From NCBI RefSeq assembly GCF_038592985.1, contig NZ_CP151951.1, forward strand, positions 1,665,001 to 1,729,000: a stretch of 64,000 bases of DNA. The letters are read 5' to 3'. A program made the translations under genes and the position numbers. Position 1 is the first letter of the stretch; every line of letters starts with the position of its first letter. The stretch comes from Paenibacillus sp. FSL R10-2782 (GTDB taxonomy: Bacteria > Bacillota > Bacilli > Paenibacillales > Paenibacillaceae). Below the pieces are notes generated by a model that was not told where the DNA came from, ran no database searches, and was given only the letters and a program-made list of their open reading frames with translations. Below are positions 1-8,880 of the stretch, one piece after another.

Positions 1-590
1 GTAAATTGGCTCAGGAAGAAGGAGCCTCTGTTAAGGAGCATAGGCTGATTGCAGCTCGCAGAGAGCTGGATGAAGCGGAACCGAAACATCGTAAGAAAAG
101 TGCAGTCAAACGCCCTGTCGCTGCACGTACTCGCTCTATCGTAGCTGGTGATGAGGTATCCGTTCACAGCCTGAATAAAAAAGGTCATGTGGTGGAACTG
201 TCCGGCAGCAAGGAAGCGGTGGTGCAACTGGGAATCATGAAAATGAAGGTCAGTCTGGACGATCTGGAGCTGCTGCAACCCGCCCAAACAACTGCACTGA
301 GAGCTCAGAAGCCGGTAACCGGCATTAAGCGGACACGGGATGATCATGTGCGAAACGAGCTTGATCTGCGCGGTGCGAACGTGGAGGAAGCGCTGATGGA
401 GGTAGATCGCTTCATGGATGAAGCATTTCTGGCCAATCTGGGGCAGGTACACATTATTCATGGCAAGGGTACAGGGGTTCTTCGGACCGGTATTCAGGAG
501 TATCTTCGCAAGCATAAGCATGTGAAAAGCTACCGTATCGGAAATTACAATGAAGGCGGCACAGGCGTGACTGTTGCTGAATTGGAATGA
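1..590 (+). CDS. mutS2: MutS2 (endonuclease MutS2), C-terminal part
   Basis: The reading frame is open from the left edge, so only about the last 195 codons of a protein normally near 780 residues are present. A KOW-like beta domain (from VAGDEVSV to LDDLELL) is followed by a C-terminal Smr domain with LDLRG and HGKGTG motifs. MutS2 proteins bind branched DNA or collided ribosomes, and the Smr domain carries the nuclease or ribosome-rescue activity. The missing upstream part should hold the MutS-like ATPase core. The domain pair makes the family call firm; the precise role in this organism is inferred from the family. Confidence 0.92.
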   Translation, partial: KLAQEEGASVKEHRLIAARRELDEAEPKHRKKSAVKRPVAARTRSIVAGDEVSVHSLNKKGHVVELSGSKEAVVQLGIMKMKVSLDDLELLQPAQTTALRAQKPVTGIKRTRDDHVRNELDLRGANVEEALMEVDRFMDEAFLANLGQVHIIHGKGTGVLRTGIQEYLRKHKHVKSYRIGNYNEGGTGVTVAELE

Positions 591-643
591 GCTACGGGTT
601 ACCGGCTCCGTCCAGGAAAGCTTTGTAGAACGGGAGGGACAAA

Positions 644-1063
644 GTGAAGATGGCGATTGATGAATTGCTGTCACATCCGTTAGGAATGATGCTGGGTTAT
701 TTCTCGGTGGCGGTGCTGGAGCTGATTGTATTTTTGTGTTGCTTTGAGCTGGTAACCCGGTATAAATGCTGGGAAGAGATCAAACGCGGCAATATTTCAG
801 TTGCGATGGCTACGGGCGGGAAAATGTTCGGTATTTGCAACGTGCTCCGCTTTGCGATGGAAGCCAAATCCAGCGTGTACGATACGATGATTTGGTCGTT
901 CGTCGGCTTTTTACTACTGCTTGTGGCGTACTTTCTGTTTGAGTTTCTGACACCGGTATTTTCAATCGATCAGGAAATTAAGGAGGACAACCGCGCTGTC
1001 GGCTTGTTCTCCATGATTATCTCGATATCGTTATCTTATGTGATCGGTGCCAGTGTAACTTGA
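644..1063 (+). CDS. DUF350 family membrane protein
   Basis: This 139-residue protein has four hydrophobic segments (about residues 14-34, 50-73, 86-106 and 117-138), matching the four-helix layout of DUF350 (YjfL/UPF0719-like) inner-membrane proteins. I chose the GTG start because an SD-like CGGGAGGG lies just upstream. It follows mutS2 by about 50 bases and may be cotranscribed with it. The function of the family is not established. Confidence 0.8.
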   Translation: MKMAIDELLSHPLGMMLGYFSVAVLELIVFLCCFELVTRYKCWEEIKRGNISVAMATGGKMFGICNVLRFAMEAKSSVYDTMIWSFVGFLLLLVAYFLFEFLTPVFSIDQEIKEDNRAVGLFSMIISISLSYVIGASVT

Positions 1064-1117
1064 CACATCCTGTATACTAGAGCTTGGTATACGCATGGAA
1101 CGGAAGGATGATGAAGC

Positions 1118-1867
1118 TTGGAAATGACTATTTGCCCATGGTGTAACATGGAAATTATTTGGGATGAAGAATTGGGACCTGAAGAAGAGTGCCCTTATTG
1201 CCATAACGACCTGAAAGGGTATTCGGATATTACCGATGATGAAGATGAAACGGAGTCTGATTCTGCATATGTTCATGGGCATACGGATGAGCACCGGCAA
1301 GTAGAAAGTGAACACATGCGTACCCATGCACATGACCACGAACACAGCCATGATGATGTGGCTTCTGCGGGTCAAGCCGCGTCTCTCTCTGGGAAGGAAG
1401 ACCTAAAGGGCTATCGCACCTTGAGCATCCAGCTCGGGGACGAGGATGAGCAGGATATTTTATATGAAGCTGAGAATGAAATCATAGTAGAAAAGCCTGC
1501 CGATGCTCCGTTGTTGCAGGACAACGAGCTTCACAAGCTGCCTGTGCTGCATACCCTGCAAAAATTCGAAGAAAGCGGTGCGGATCTGATGGCTTATGAA
1601 CAAGGCGCTGAACAAATTCTCGACAGACAAGATGAGGTTCTCGAATGTTCCCAGTGCGGTGAATATATGCTGCATGCAGGTTCGCAAACCGTGACAGGGG
1701 AAGGCTTTGTACCGTCGATTTCTCCTGCGCTCGGCAGACCTGTTCTGGATTTGCCGTTTGTCTTAAATGTATATGTATGTCCAAGCTGCTTCCATGTTCA
1801 GCAGACGTTGTCAGAGGATGACCGATTGCGTTTGTTAGAGAAGCTGAGTGGTATTTCCAACAATTAA
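1118..1867 (+). CDS. Zinc-ribbon protein with histidine-rich linker, function unknown
   Basis: The N-terminus carries CPWC and CPYC knuckles (residues about 6-27) forming a zinc ribbon. The C-terminal third carries a second candidate zinc site, CSQC and CPSC. Between them is an acidic stretch and a histidine-rich segment (about residues 52-80, with repeated HxH pairs) that could bind metal. The start is TTG at 1118 with a GGAAGGATG-type RBS. It sits between the DUF350 gene and an MFS transporter. I do not recognise a named family; a metal-buffering or regulatory role is only a guess from composition. Confidence 0.75.
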   Translation: MEMTICPWCNMEIIWDEELGPEEECPYCHNDLKGYSDITDDEDETESDSAYVHGHTDEHRQVESEHMRTHAHDHEHSHDDVASAGQAASLSGKEDLKGYRTLSIQLGDEDEQDILYEAENEIIVEKPADAPLLQDNELHKLPVLHTLQKFEESGADLMAYEQGAEQILDRQDEVLECSQCGEYMLHAGSQTVTGEGFVPSISPALGRPVLDLPFVLNVYVCPSCFHVQQTLSEDDRLRLLEKLSGISNN

Positions 1868-1982
1868 ATCATATTCCCCCGGATAAGCCCAAGTTGAACA
1901 CGGGCATCTTAAACCGAAGAAGCTCTGAAGCAAGCTGAGTTAAAAGGAGCTGAATGGTGATTTTCGGTTAGGGGGAACTATA

Positions 1983-3236
1983 TTGAAATCAAACCTGAAC
2001 GGACAATCCATTCTGCTGCTAAGCCTGAATGGATTGTTTGTTTTTGCGGCAGCTTTGTCAGGTACTTTTCTTAACGTATATCTGTGGAAAAGCAGGCAGG
2101 ATTACGCGATGATTGGCTGGTTTAATGTCAGCCAGCAAATTGCGCTGGGAATCATGGTTTGGGTGGCTGGAAAATGGGTCAAGGAGCATAACAAAATGAA
2201 TGCTCTGCGCGTAGGGACCGCATTGTCCGGGTTATTTTATCTGGTGGTTTTATATACGGGATCGCAGGCTGTAAACTACATATGGCCGTTAGGGATGCTA
2301 TTGGGTGCAGCGCTGGGTTTGTTCTGGCTGGCTTTTAATGTGATTTTTTTCGAAGTCACAGATCGGGTAAGCCGGGATCATTTTAATGGCTGGGTCGGTC
2401 TGCTGGGCTCATTTTCAGGTATTGTCGGTCCCTGGCTGTCCGGCTGGATTATCGCCCGTATGGAGGATGATGCGGGATACCGCGTGATATTTAGTATCTC
2501 TCTGGCACTTTATGTGGTAGGGGTGGTGCTGAGTTTCTTTCTTCGCAAGCGTAATACGACAGGAAGTTACAATTGGCTGGAGCCCAAGCAACGTTTGTCG
2601 CAAAAAGGAAGTATGTGGCGACCATTGTCTTTGTCGCTTGTTACCCAGGGCATTCGTGAAGGAGTTTTTGCCTTCCTGATTACGCTGCTTGTGTACGTGG
2701 TAACACAGCAGGAGTGGAAGCTGGCGCAGTTTTCGCTTATTACATCCGCAGTTTCATTTTTCAGCTTTTGGGCTGTTGGCAAATGGCTCAAGCCACAGTA
2801 TCGTTCGATTGGCATGCTGTTGGGTGCCGTACTGCTGGTGATTGTGCTTTTTCCGTTACTGTGGCGGATGCAATATAGCACGTTGCTGATAATGGGCATC
2901 GGAACCGCCTTGTTTTTGCCGTTATATTTAATCCCGATGATTTCTGCGAGCTTTGACCTGATGGGCGTGAGTGAAGAGGATGTTAATCAGAGGGTGGAGC
3001 TGGTCGTACTGCGCGAGCTGTGTCTAATGGTAGGTCGATTGACCGGAATGCTTATCTTTCTGGGTGTGTTGAGTATGAGCAAGGCACCTATAGCGATGAT
3101 CTGGTTATTAATTGGGCTTGCGTTAATGCCCGTGGCGGGATGGGCATTTATGCGCAATGTATTAAAGAAGGAACAAACAACGAAGCAGAGCAAGTCTCAT
3201 TCCAAGGCACGACGCTGGCACAGGCAAACCGAATAG
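1983..3236 (+). CDS. Major facilitator superfamily transporter
   Basis: A 417-residue polytopic membrane protein with about 12 hydrophobic segments, an N-terminal half ending near residue 190 and a basic, Lys/Arg-rich cytoplasmic tail (QSKSHSKARRWHRQ). The layout is that of an MFS permease. The substrate cannot be read from the sequence. TTG at 1983 is used as the start, preceded by a GGGGGAA SD-like run. A bidirectional terminator follows, so transcription ends here and at the convergent FAD gene. Confidence 0.85.
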   Translation: MKSNLNGQSILLLSLNGLFVFAAALSGTFLNVYLWKSRQDYAMIGWFNVSQQIALGIMVWVAGKWVKEHNKMNALRVGTALSGLFYLVVLYTGSQAVNYIWPLGMLLGAALGLFWLAFNVIFFEVTDRVSRDHFNGWVGLLGSFSGIVGPWLSGWIIARMEDDAGYRVIFSISLALYVVGVVLSFFLRKRNTTGSYNWLEPKQRLSQKGSMWRPLSLSLVTQGIREGVFAFLITLLVYVVTQQEWKLAQFSLITSAVSFFSFWAVGKWLKPQYRSIGMLLGAVLLVIVLFPLLWRMQYSTLLIMGIGTALFLPLYLIPMISASFDLMGVSEEDVNQRVELVVLRELCLMVGRLTGMLIFLGVLSMSKAPIAMIWLLIGLALMPVAGWAFMRNVLKKEQTTKQSKSHSKARRWHRQTE

Positions 3237-3253
3237 CTTGAAATATATATTCA

Positions 3254-3298
3254 AAAAGAGCCTCCTAACCCACGAAAATGGGAATGGGAGGCTCTTTC
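3254..3298. terminator. Bidirectional terminator between convergent genes
   Basis: Inverted repeat AAAGAGCCTCC / GGAGGCTCTTT with A-run on the left and T-run on the right, lying between the MFS gene (+) and the FAD oxidoreductase gene (-). Confidence 0.85.
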
Positions 3299-3312
3299 GT
3301 ATTTTGTATTTA

Positions 3313-4551
3313 CTAAGCCAGCGGCTCCGTGATTTCAGGTGAAGGCTTGGTGGTACGCGTTAGTGAAAAAAGCTCCATCTCAGGTCGATGTGTGCCCGTC
3401 AGTTCATCAGCCAACAACTGCGCAGCCATCATGCTGGTGACTGTACCGTTTCCTCCGTAGCCCTCCAAAAAGTAGCAGTTCGGAAAGCGCGGGTGCGGGC
3501 CAATATACGGTAAGCCATCATGGGAGGAGCCAAAGACGGCTGCCCATGCATAATCAATCTTGAATGGTATATCGGGAAAATGCTTCTGTAATGCTTGCAG
3601 CAGTTTTTTCTGTTGGTGCAGCAGTCTGACTTCACGCTGTTTCGGGTCGAGTACAGGCTCATCCAACCCCCCGATAATCACGCGTCCATCCGCAGTGGAG
3701 CGTATATACAAATAAGGACGGGCGGTTTCCCATATTAGACATTGTTCGTGCCACATGGCTGAATCTCCAATCGGCTTGGTGGCAATAGCATAAGAGCTTT
3801 CCAGTATGGCTCCGCGATCCTTTTTGATTTCCTGTGATTCATAGCCTGCTGCAAAAATAACCTTTTTCGCCCGGATGGTTCCACCGCTGGTATGACAAAC
3901 TACCTCATTGTCGCCAAATTTAAAATGCTTCGCTTCGGTATGTTCATATAATTGTACACCAAGGCGGCTGGCGTATTGCAGGAGTCCCTGTACAAAACGA
4001 AACGGGTTCACCTCAGCATCTTCGTGTGTATACAGCGCAGCCGGTTTTCGAAAAGGGAAACGGGCCGCCACCTGTTGCTCATCCCAATATTCCACTGGGA
4101 ATCCAAAGCGGTTTAACTGTTCGAATTCTTTTTGAAGCACCGACACATCCTCTGGCGTACTCGCATAATACAGGCTGCTGCGACGGATCAAGGACGGATC
4201 GATGTCCACTGTGCTGGCCAGCTTTTCCAACTGATCCAGAGCATCCTTACACATCCGATAAAACAGCACCCCATTAGCTTCGCCAAAAGTGTTGATAAAA
4301 GAGGTCAGCGTCTTATCATTGCTATATTGCAGCAATCCGGTATTGGCCGAAGAACTTCCGTGTGCCAGCTTACGCTTGTCAATGACCACCGTATCCACCT
4401 GTTGTTCTCCCAGCAGCCGGGCACAGAGAGAGCCACCCATCCCACCCCCGACGATAAGCACATCACAAGTCAAATCTTCTGTTAAAGCAGGAAAATCCAG
4501 TTTCTGCTCCAGGGTGCTAGGCCAATACGTATTCCCACTAATCAATTTCAT
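3313..4551 (-). CDS. FAD-dependent oxidoreductase (DAO family)
   Basis: About 412 residues with an N-terminal dinucleotide-binding motif (VLIVGGGMGGSLCARLL) and the DAO fold typical of amine or amino-acid oxidases such as gamma-glutamylputrescine oxidase; a GYGGNGT motif near the C-terminus fits FAD contact. The start at 4551 (MKLISGNTY) is preferred over the longer frame because AGGGAG sits 9 bases upstream. It is monocistronic, facing the MFS transporter. Substrate unknown; amine or amino-acid oxidation is inferred from the family. Confidence 0.82.
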   Translation of the reverse strand: MKLISGNTYWPSTLEQKLDFPALTEDLTCDVLIVGGGMGGSLCARLLGEQQVDTVVIDKRKLAHGSSSANTGLLQYSNDKTLTSFINTFGEANGVLFYRMCKDALDQLEKLASTVDIDPSLIRRSSLYYASTPEDVSVLQKEFEQLNRFGFPVEYWDEQQVAARFPFRKPAALYTHEDAEVNPFRFVQGLLQYASRLGVQLYEHTEAKHFKFGDNEVVCHTSGGTIRAKKVIFAAGYESQEIKKDRGAILESSYAIATKPIGDSAMWHEQCLIWETARPYLYIRSTADGRVIIGGLDEPVLDPKQREVRLLHQQKKLLQALQKHFPDIPFKIDYAWAAVFGSSHDGLPYIGPHPRFPNCYFLEGYGGNGTVTSMMAAQLLADELTGTHRPEMELFSLTRTTKPSPEITEPLA

Positions 4552-4756
4552 AACAAAACACTCCCTATTAAGCAATGAAATATGCAGTATTCAATGTGTG
4601 TGGTTTTTACAGTAGTTCCGAGAAGCCATCAGGCAGCTCATATTCTAATACCCTTCACTTTCCACCTAAACTCCGCTCCTCTTCCTATATACATATAATT
4701 CCGCTAAAAGGACAAGCTAATCAGCGTGCAACAAAACATTTAAGGAGGCACAGACC

Positions 4757-4993
4757 ATGCAATCTACGAACATGCAACCTTTGACCGGCAAAGAACTGGA
4801 GTACATCGTGGACTCCATTTCCAATGAAGAACTGCTGCTCAAGCAATGTGCGGCAACGGCAGCATCTATTCAGCATCCTGCCATTCAGCAAGCTTGTCTG
4901 CAATTCGCAAGAACTCATGAGCACCACCTGAACATGCTTTCAAATGCCCTTCAACAGCACCAGCAGCTTGCTCCTATGCAACCCCAGCAGTAA
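4757..4993 (+). CDS. Small coat-associated protein, CotF partner-like
   Basis: A 78-residue, mostly helical, Gln-rich protein starting with ATG 14 bases after AAGGAGG. It lies 34 bases upstream of a CotF-family gene and almost certainly forms an operon with it. The central helix pattern (NEELLLKQCAATAASI, then HEHHLNML) resembles the ferritin-like helices of coat F relatives. The role in the spore coat is inferred from the neighbour. Confidence 0.7.
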   Translation: MQSTNMQPLTGKELEYIVDSISNEELLLKQCAATAASIQHPAIQQACLQFARTHEHHLNMLSNALQQHQQLAPMQPQQ

Positions 4994-5027
4994 TTATGGA
5001 TTAACCAACAAAGGAGGTAATATCACG

Positions 5028-5414
5028 ATGTTTTCACAGAACAATACGTCATTTATGCCCGAAGAAGATTTGCTCTATACCATTCTTGCCGATATGAAAC
5101 GTACGGTGGGAGAATATACAACGGCAACAACTGAATCCAATTGTCCGTCTGTGCGCCAGCTTTTCACCGACCTTACGAGCGATACACTGCGTCTGCAAGG
5201 TGATTTGTACCGTTTGATGAGTCAGAACAACATGTACTCCACCACGACCAAAGCGTTGCGCACCGATTTGGACAAACAGATTCAGGAAGCCCGAAAAACC
5301 CAACAGGAATGCCAGCAGTTCATTCAGCAAAAATCGTCCTCCGCGGGAGTGTATAGCCAGCCTATGCATCAACAGGGCCAGCCTTCTCACCAAAACAACC
5401 CTTACTATATGTAA
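5028..5414 (+). CDS. CotF-family spore coat protein
   Basis: 128 residues. The helical central part (DLLYTILADMKRTVGEY, then a C-terminal helix pair) matches Coat_F family proteins, and the tail is Gln/His/Ser-rich ending in NPYYM, as in many coat proteins. The ATG at 5028 has a perfect AAGGAGG 10 bases upstream, so the longer frame starting at 4944 inside the previous gene is not used. Expected to be made in the mother cell and to assemble in the coat. Confidence 0.78.
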   Translation: MFSQNNTSFMPEEDLLYTILADMKRTVGEYTTATTESNCPSVRQLFTDLTSDTLRLQGDLYRLMSQNNMYSTTTKALRTDLDKQIQEARKTQQECQQFIQQKSSSAGVYSQPMHQQGQPSHQNNPYYM

Positions 5415-5452
5415 ACGGGGCACTCCGCTTTTGAAGCTCTTTCTCATAACAA

Positions 5453-5495
5453 GCCGTCCGTCTGCCGGGTTCACCGGGGGTGGGCGGTTTTTCTT
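5453..5495 (+). terminator. Rho-independent terminator after the coat genes
   Basis: Stem GCCGTCCGTC / GGTGGGCGGT with G-U pairs, followed by TTTTCTTT. Confidence 0.65.
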
Positions 5496-5559
5496 TGCAG
5501 GTTTAAAGCGCGTATTGTATGATGTATAGTAATCTCTTTTGATGGAGGCCTTATGTCGA

Positions 5560-6060
5560 ATGACTGAACTGAATGACTTGAAATTAAAAGTGCTGGAATT
5601 GTTAAAAGAAGATGCAAGAAGGACACCGACTCTGCTTGCTACCTTGCTGGGAGTTGCCGAGCAGGATGTATGTACTGCGATTAAAGAGCTTGAAGACCAA
5701 CATGTAATCGTCAAATATGCCGCTGTGGTCAATTGGGATAAAGTTGACGACGAAAAGGTTACTGCTCTAATTGAGGTGCAAATTACACCGGAACGGGGAA
5801 GAGGATTTGAAGGCATCGCTGAACGGATTTATTTGTATCCACAAGTTAAATCGGTATATCTCATGTCCGGTGCATACGACTTGTTAGTGGAAGTAGAAGG
5901 ACGTAATCTTCGCGAGGTAGCGAACTTTGTGTCGGAAAAGCTGTCGCCTATTGATTCGGTCCTGTCCACCAAGACCAATTTTACGCTCAAAAAATACAAA
6001 CAGGACGGAATTATCTTCGAAGATCATCAGGAAGATAATCGTCTGATGATTTCGCCGTAA
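5560..6060 (+). CDS. alaR: Lrp/AsnC-family regulator, AlaR-like
   Basis: About 166 residues with an N-terminal winged helix (residues 1-60) and a C-terminal RAM ligand-binding domain (VTALIEVQITPERGRGFEGIAERI onward). In Bacillus subtilis the equivalent regulator (YugG/AlaR) sits directly before the alanine transaminase AlaT, exactly the arrangement here, with 9 bases between the genes. GGAGG lies 11 bases before the chosen ATG at 5560; an in-frame ATG at 5542 is possible but lies on top of the SD. The ligand is probably alanine, by homology. Confidence 0.82.
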   Translation: MTELNDLKLKVLELLKEDARRTPTLLATLLGVAEQDVCTAIKELEDQHVIVKYAAVVNWDKVDDEKVTALIEVQITPERGRGFEGIAERIYLYPQVKSVYLMSGAYDLLVEVEGRNLREVANFVSEKLSPIDSVLSTKTNFTLKKYKQDGIIFEDHQEDNRLMISP

Positions 6061-6069
6061 AGGAAGATC

Positions 6070-7284
6070 ATGATGAATATCAAACCTGAAGCATTGACTG
6101 ACAGTAACAAAGCCATGAGTTCGTATTTGTCTCCGTTGGTGCGCGAGATTCCATCCTCGGGCATCCGTAAGTTTTTTGATCTGGTGGGCGGCAACAAGGA
6201 TATTATTACTCTGGGGGTAGGCGAACCGGATTTTACAACGCCTTGGCATATGCGGGAAGCCTGCGTCTATTCATTGGAACGGGGGTTTACCAGCTATACT
6301 TCCAACGCGGGGACGCCTGAACTGCGTGAGGCGATTAGTGAATATTTGGATGAGCAGTTTGCAGTCCGCTATGATCCCAAAAGTGAAATTATCGTAACGG
6401 TGGGCGGCAGCGAAGCGATTGACCTCGCTTTGCGTGCGTTAATTGTACCCGGCGACGAAATTCTGGTTCCAGAGCCATGCTACATTTCGTATTCTCCAAT
6501 CACTTCGATTGGCGGTGGTATTCCCGTAGGGATTGAAACCTTCGCCAAGGATGAATTCAAGCTGACAGCAGAGGCGCTGGAGGCTAAAATCACACCTAAA
6601 TCCAAAGTGCTGATTTTATGCTATCCCAGCAATCCAACCGGGGCGACCATGACCTATGAGGATTGGCTTCCGATTGCGAAAGTTGTAGAAAAGCATGATT
6701 TGATCGTCATTTCTGATGAAATTTATGCAGAATTGAACTATGGTGAGAAGCATGTCAGCTTCGCGGCTATGCCAGGCATGATGGATCGTACCATTCTCGT
6801 CAGCGGTTTCTCCAAAGCCTTCGCCATGACCGGCTGGCGTATTGGATATACATGCGGGCACCCTGATTTAATTGCCGCTATGCTTAAAATCCACCAGTAT
6901 ACCGTAATGTGTGCGCCTTCGATGGGTCAGGTTGCGGCTCTTGAGGGTCTACGCAATGGTTTGGGCGAGAAGGATCGCATGGTGGAGGCTTACAATCAGC
7001 GTCGCCGTCTGATGGTCGAGGGGTTCCGGGAAATTGGTCTGGAATGTCACGAACCGAGAGGGGCTTTTTATGTTTTTCCAAGTATTCAGAGCACAGGGCT
7101 GAGCTCGGATGAGTTTGCGCAGCGCCTTTTGGCAGAGGCCAAGGTTGCGGCTGTGCCGGGGAACGTATTCGGTTTGGGAGGCGAAGGCTACCTTCGTTGC
7201 TCATATGCGACCTCTGTGTCTCAACTGACGGAAGCATTGGATCGGATCGGTCAATTTGTAGAAAAAGTAAAAAAAGAAGGTTGA
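6070..7284 (+). CDS. alaT: Class I aminotransferase, AlaT-like
   Basis: A 404-residue fold-type I PLP aminotransferase. Visible are the NPTG motif (YPSNPTGA), the aspartate of ISDEIYA, and the Schiff-base lysine in SGFSKAFAMTGWRIGY. The gene follows the Lrp-type regulator with no terminator, as in the alaR-alaT operon where the enzyme makes alanine from pyruvate. Two adjacent ATG codons (6070, 6073) follow AGGAAG; either may be used. Aspartate as an alternative amino donor cannot be excluded. Confidence 0.85.
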   Translation: MMNIKPEALTDSNKAMSSYLSPLVREIPSSGIRKFFDLVGGNKDIITLGVGEPDFTTPWHMREACVYSLERGFTSYTSNAGTPELREAISEYLDEQFAVRYDPKSEIIVTVGGSEAIDLALRALIVPGDEILVPEPCYISYSPITSIGGGIPVGIETFAKDEFKLTAEALEAKITPKSKVLILCYPSNPTGATMTYEDWLPIAKVVEKHDLIVISDEIYAELNYGEKHVSFAAMPGMMDRTILVSGFSKAFAMTGWRIGYTCGHPDLIAAMLKIHQYTVMCAPSMGQVAALEGLRNGLGEKDRMVEAYNQRRRLMVEGFREIGLECHEPRGAFYVFPSIQSTGLSSDEFAQRLLAEAKVAAVPGNVFGLGGEGYLRCSYATSVSQLTEALDRIGQFVEKVKKEG

Positions 7285-7395
7285 AATTTTTTTATGGGTA
7301 ATTCATAGAAAAAAGTATTTTATTTCTAAATTTATATGCTATAATATAAAATTGAAAGCAGGAAGTTCAATTTTTCAATTGCAGGAGGAGTGCTC

Positions 7396-7602
7396 ATGTC
7401 ATATGTTGGATATCATTCATCGGGTTCAATAGGATACGACATTTCCCTGGAAAATGAAATTTTGTTCCTGCGCAATGAGATGATGCGGACGTTTCAGGAA
7501 GAGAAGTCCTTCACCTCTGATCTTGTCATTGAGATCAGTTGCAAGCTCGATTTGAAAATTAACGAATACATGAAGCTGTACGGTACAGAATGCAAGGTGT
7601 AA
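7396..7602 (+). CDS. Spo0E-like aspartyl-phosphate phosphatase
   Basis: A 68-residue helical peptide with the SxxxD signature of the Spo0E family (SCKLDLKINEYM). Such proteins dephosphorylate Spo0A~P and delay sporulation. The start at 7396 is fixed by GCAGGAGGAG just upstream; a GTG six bases earlier overlaps this SD. A strong -10 (TATAAT near 7340) lies in the AT-rich leader. Monocistronic, closed by a terminator. Confidence 0.85.
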   Translation: MSYVGYHSSGSIGYDISLENEILFLRNEMMRTFQEEKSFTSDLVIEISCKLDLKINEYMKLYGTECKV

Positions 7603-7630
7603 CCGTGTGAAGCCAAGCCGTACGTATAGA

Positions 7631-7655
7631 GAAGGCCGCAGGGCCTTCTTTTTTT
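7631..7655 (+). terminator. Rho-independent terminator
   Basis: GAAGGCC GCA GGGCCTTC followed by seven T, directly after the Spo0E-like gene. Confidence 0.9.
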
Positions 7656-7704
7656 GCGTTCACAACTTATGATATATTAGTGGCATGGAAGAGGGGGCGT
7701 ACAT

Positions 7705-8277
7705 ATGAGAGCAGGGCTGAAAAGGCTTTCGCCATGGATCATCGGAGTGCTGGCACTCGTGCTGTTGGCGGGATGCGGGGGAAAGGACAAGGACAGTTTC
7801 TCCATTTTTATCATGGATAAGCAAGGGGATGCTTCAATTATTCGTGATGAGCTGGCGCAAAAGCTTAAGGATAAACTGGGCGAAAAGGCTCCAACCATCG
7901 AGATTGCAGTTAGCCCATTGTATAACCAGCAGAAACTGGTCGTTGAATATGCGGCTGGGGAAAACGATCTGTTTATTTTGCCGGAAGAGGATATGAAGGT
8001 GTATGGACAGAATGGTTCAAATTTGCCTTTAGACGATGCTTTTGACAAGAAAACGTATGCTCGGGGTGTGTTCGAGGGCGGCGTATTTAAGGAAAAGGAG
8101 CAGGGGGAAAAAGGAACCGATATAATCAAGGAAACTCATTTGTTCGGGATTCCGGTGGAGCAGATGAAGATGTTCAAGGATTTAAAATATAACTCTACAA
8201 CATTATTTGCTACCGTGCCACCGCGTACGAGTAATAAGGAAGAAGCCATCAAGGTGTTAAAAGCATTGACGGAATGA
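7705..8277 (+). CDS. Lipoprotein of unknown function
   Basis: 190 residues with a type II signal peptide: positive N-terminus, hydrophobic stretch and lipobox LLAGC with the lipidated cysteine near residue 26. The mature part is lysine/aspartate rich and has no recognisable domain. It is followed 18 bases later by the cobalamin adenosyltransferase and probably shares its transcript. Function not recognised. Confidence 0.8.
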   Translation: MRAGLKRLSPWIIGVLALVLLAGCGGKDKDSFSIFIMDKQGDASIIRDELAQKLKDKLGEKAPTIEIAVSPLYNQQKLVVEYAAGENDLFILPEEDMKVYGQNGSNLPLDDAFDKKTYARGVFEGGVFKEKEQGEKGTDIIKETHLFGIPVEQMKMFKDLKYNSTTLFATVPPRTSNKEEAIKVLKALTE

Positions 8278-8295
8278 TAGAGGGGATGAGATACC

Positions 8296-8859
8296 ATGGG
8301 AATTTATACAAGAACAGGTGATGAGGGACAAACCTCGGTGATCGGTGGTCGGGTGTCCAAGGATGATGACCGTGTGGAGGCATATGGTACGATTGACGAA
8401 CTGAACAGCTTTGTAGGACAAGCAATCAGCTTTGCCGAAGGAGAAAAGTTTGCGGATATTCGGGATCAATTGGAGGAAGTACAGCAGGAACTGTTTGATT
8501 GCGGTTCGGATTTGGCATTTGTCAAAATCAACGAAAGTAAATACAAGGTGAAGGATGAGCTGGCAGAGCGGCTTGAAGGCTGGATTGACGCATGTCAGGA
8601 GGAAAATCCGAAGGTGGAGCGTTTTATTATTCCGGGGGGCAGCACGTTGTCCTCAGCGCTTCATGTTTGCCGTACGGTTTGCCGCCGAGCGGAACGTCGT
8701 GCTGTCACACTGGGGAAGCATACCGAAATCAATCCTGCGGTACGTCGGTATTTGAATCGTCTGTCCGATTATTTCTTCGTCGTGGCCCGCACCGCGAATG
8801 TACGTCAAGGGGTGCCGGATGTCGAATATGTGCGCAGCAAAAAAGTGTTTCGCAAATAA
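8296..8859 (+). CDS. Cob(I)alamin adenosyltransferase, PduO type
   Basis: 187 residues starting MGIYTRTGDEGQTSVIGG, the ATP-binding signature of PduO-type corrinoid adenosyltransferases, with a conserved C-terminal helix (RRAERRAV, then YLNRLSDYFFVVART). It transfers the 5'-deoxyadenosyl group of ATP to cob(I)alamin. SD GAGGGGATGAG precedes the ATG. It lies in a run of same-strand genes (lipoprotein, this gene, RluA-type synthase, ArsC-like). Confidence 0.92.
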   Translation: MGIYTRTGDEGQTSVIGGRVSKDDDRVEAYGTIDELNSFVGQAISFAEGEKFADIRDQLEEVQQELFDCGSDLAFVKINESKYKVKDELAERLEGWIDACQEENPKVERFIIPGGSTLSSALHVCRTVCRRAERRAVTLGKHTEINPAVRRYLNRLSDYFFVVARTANVRQGVPDVEYVRSKKVFRK

Positions 8860-8880
8860 GGAGGCAACCGGGAATTTGTG

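Noticed and set aside
5049..5816. 255-codon minus-strand frame across the coat gene and alaR
   Set aside because: Spans a terminator and overlaps two supported genes; no family resemblance.
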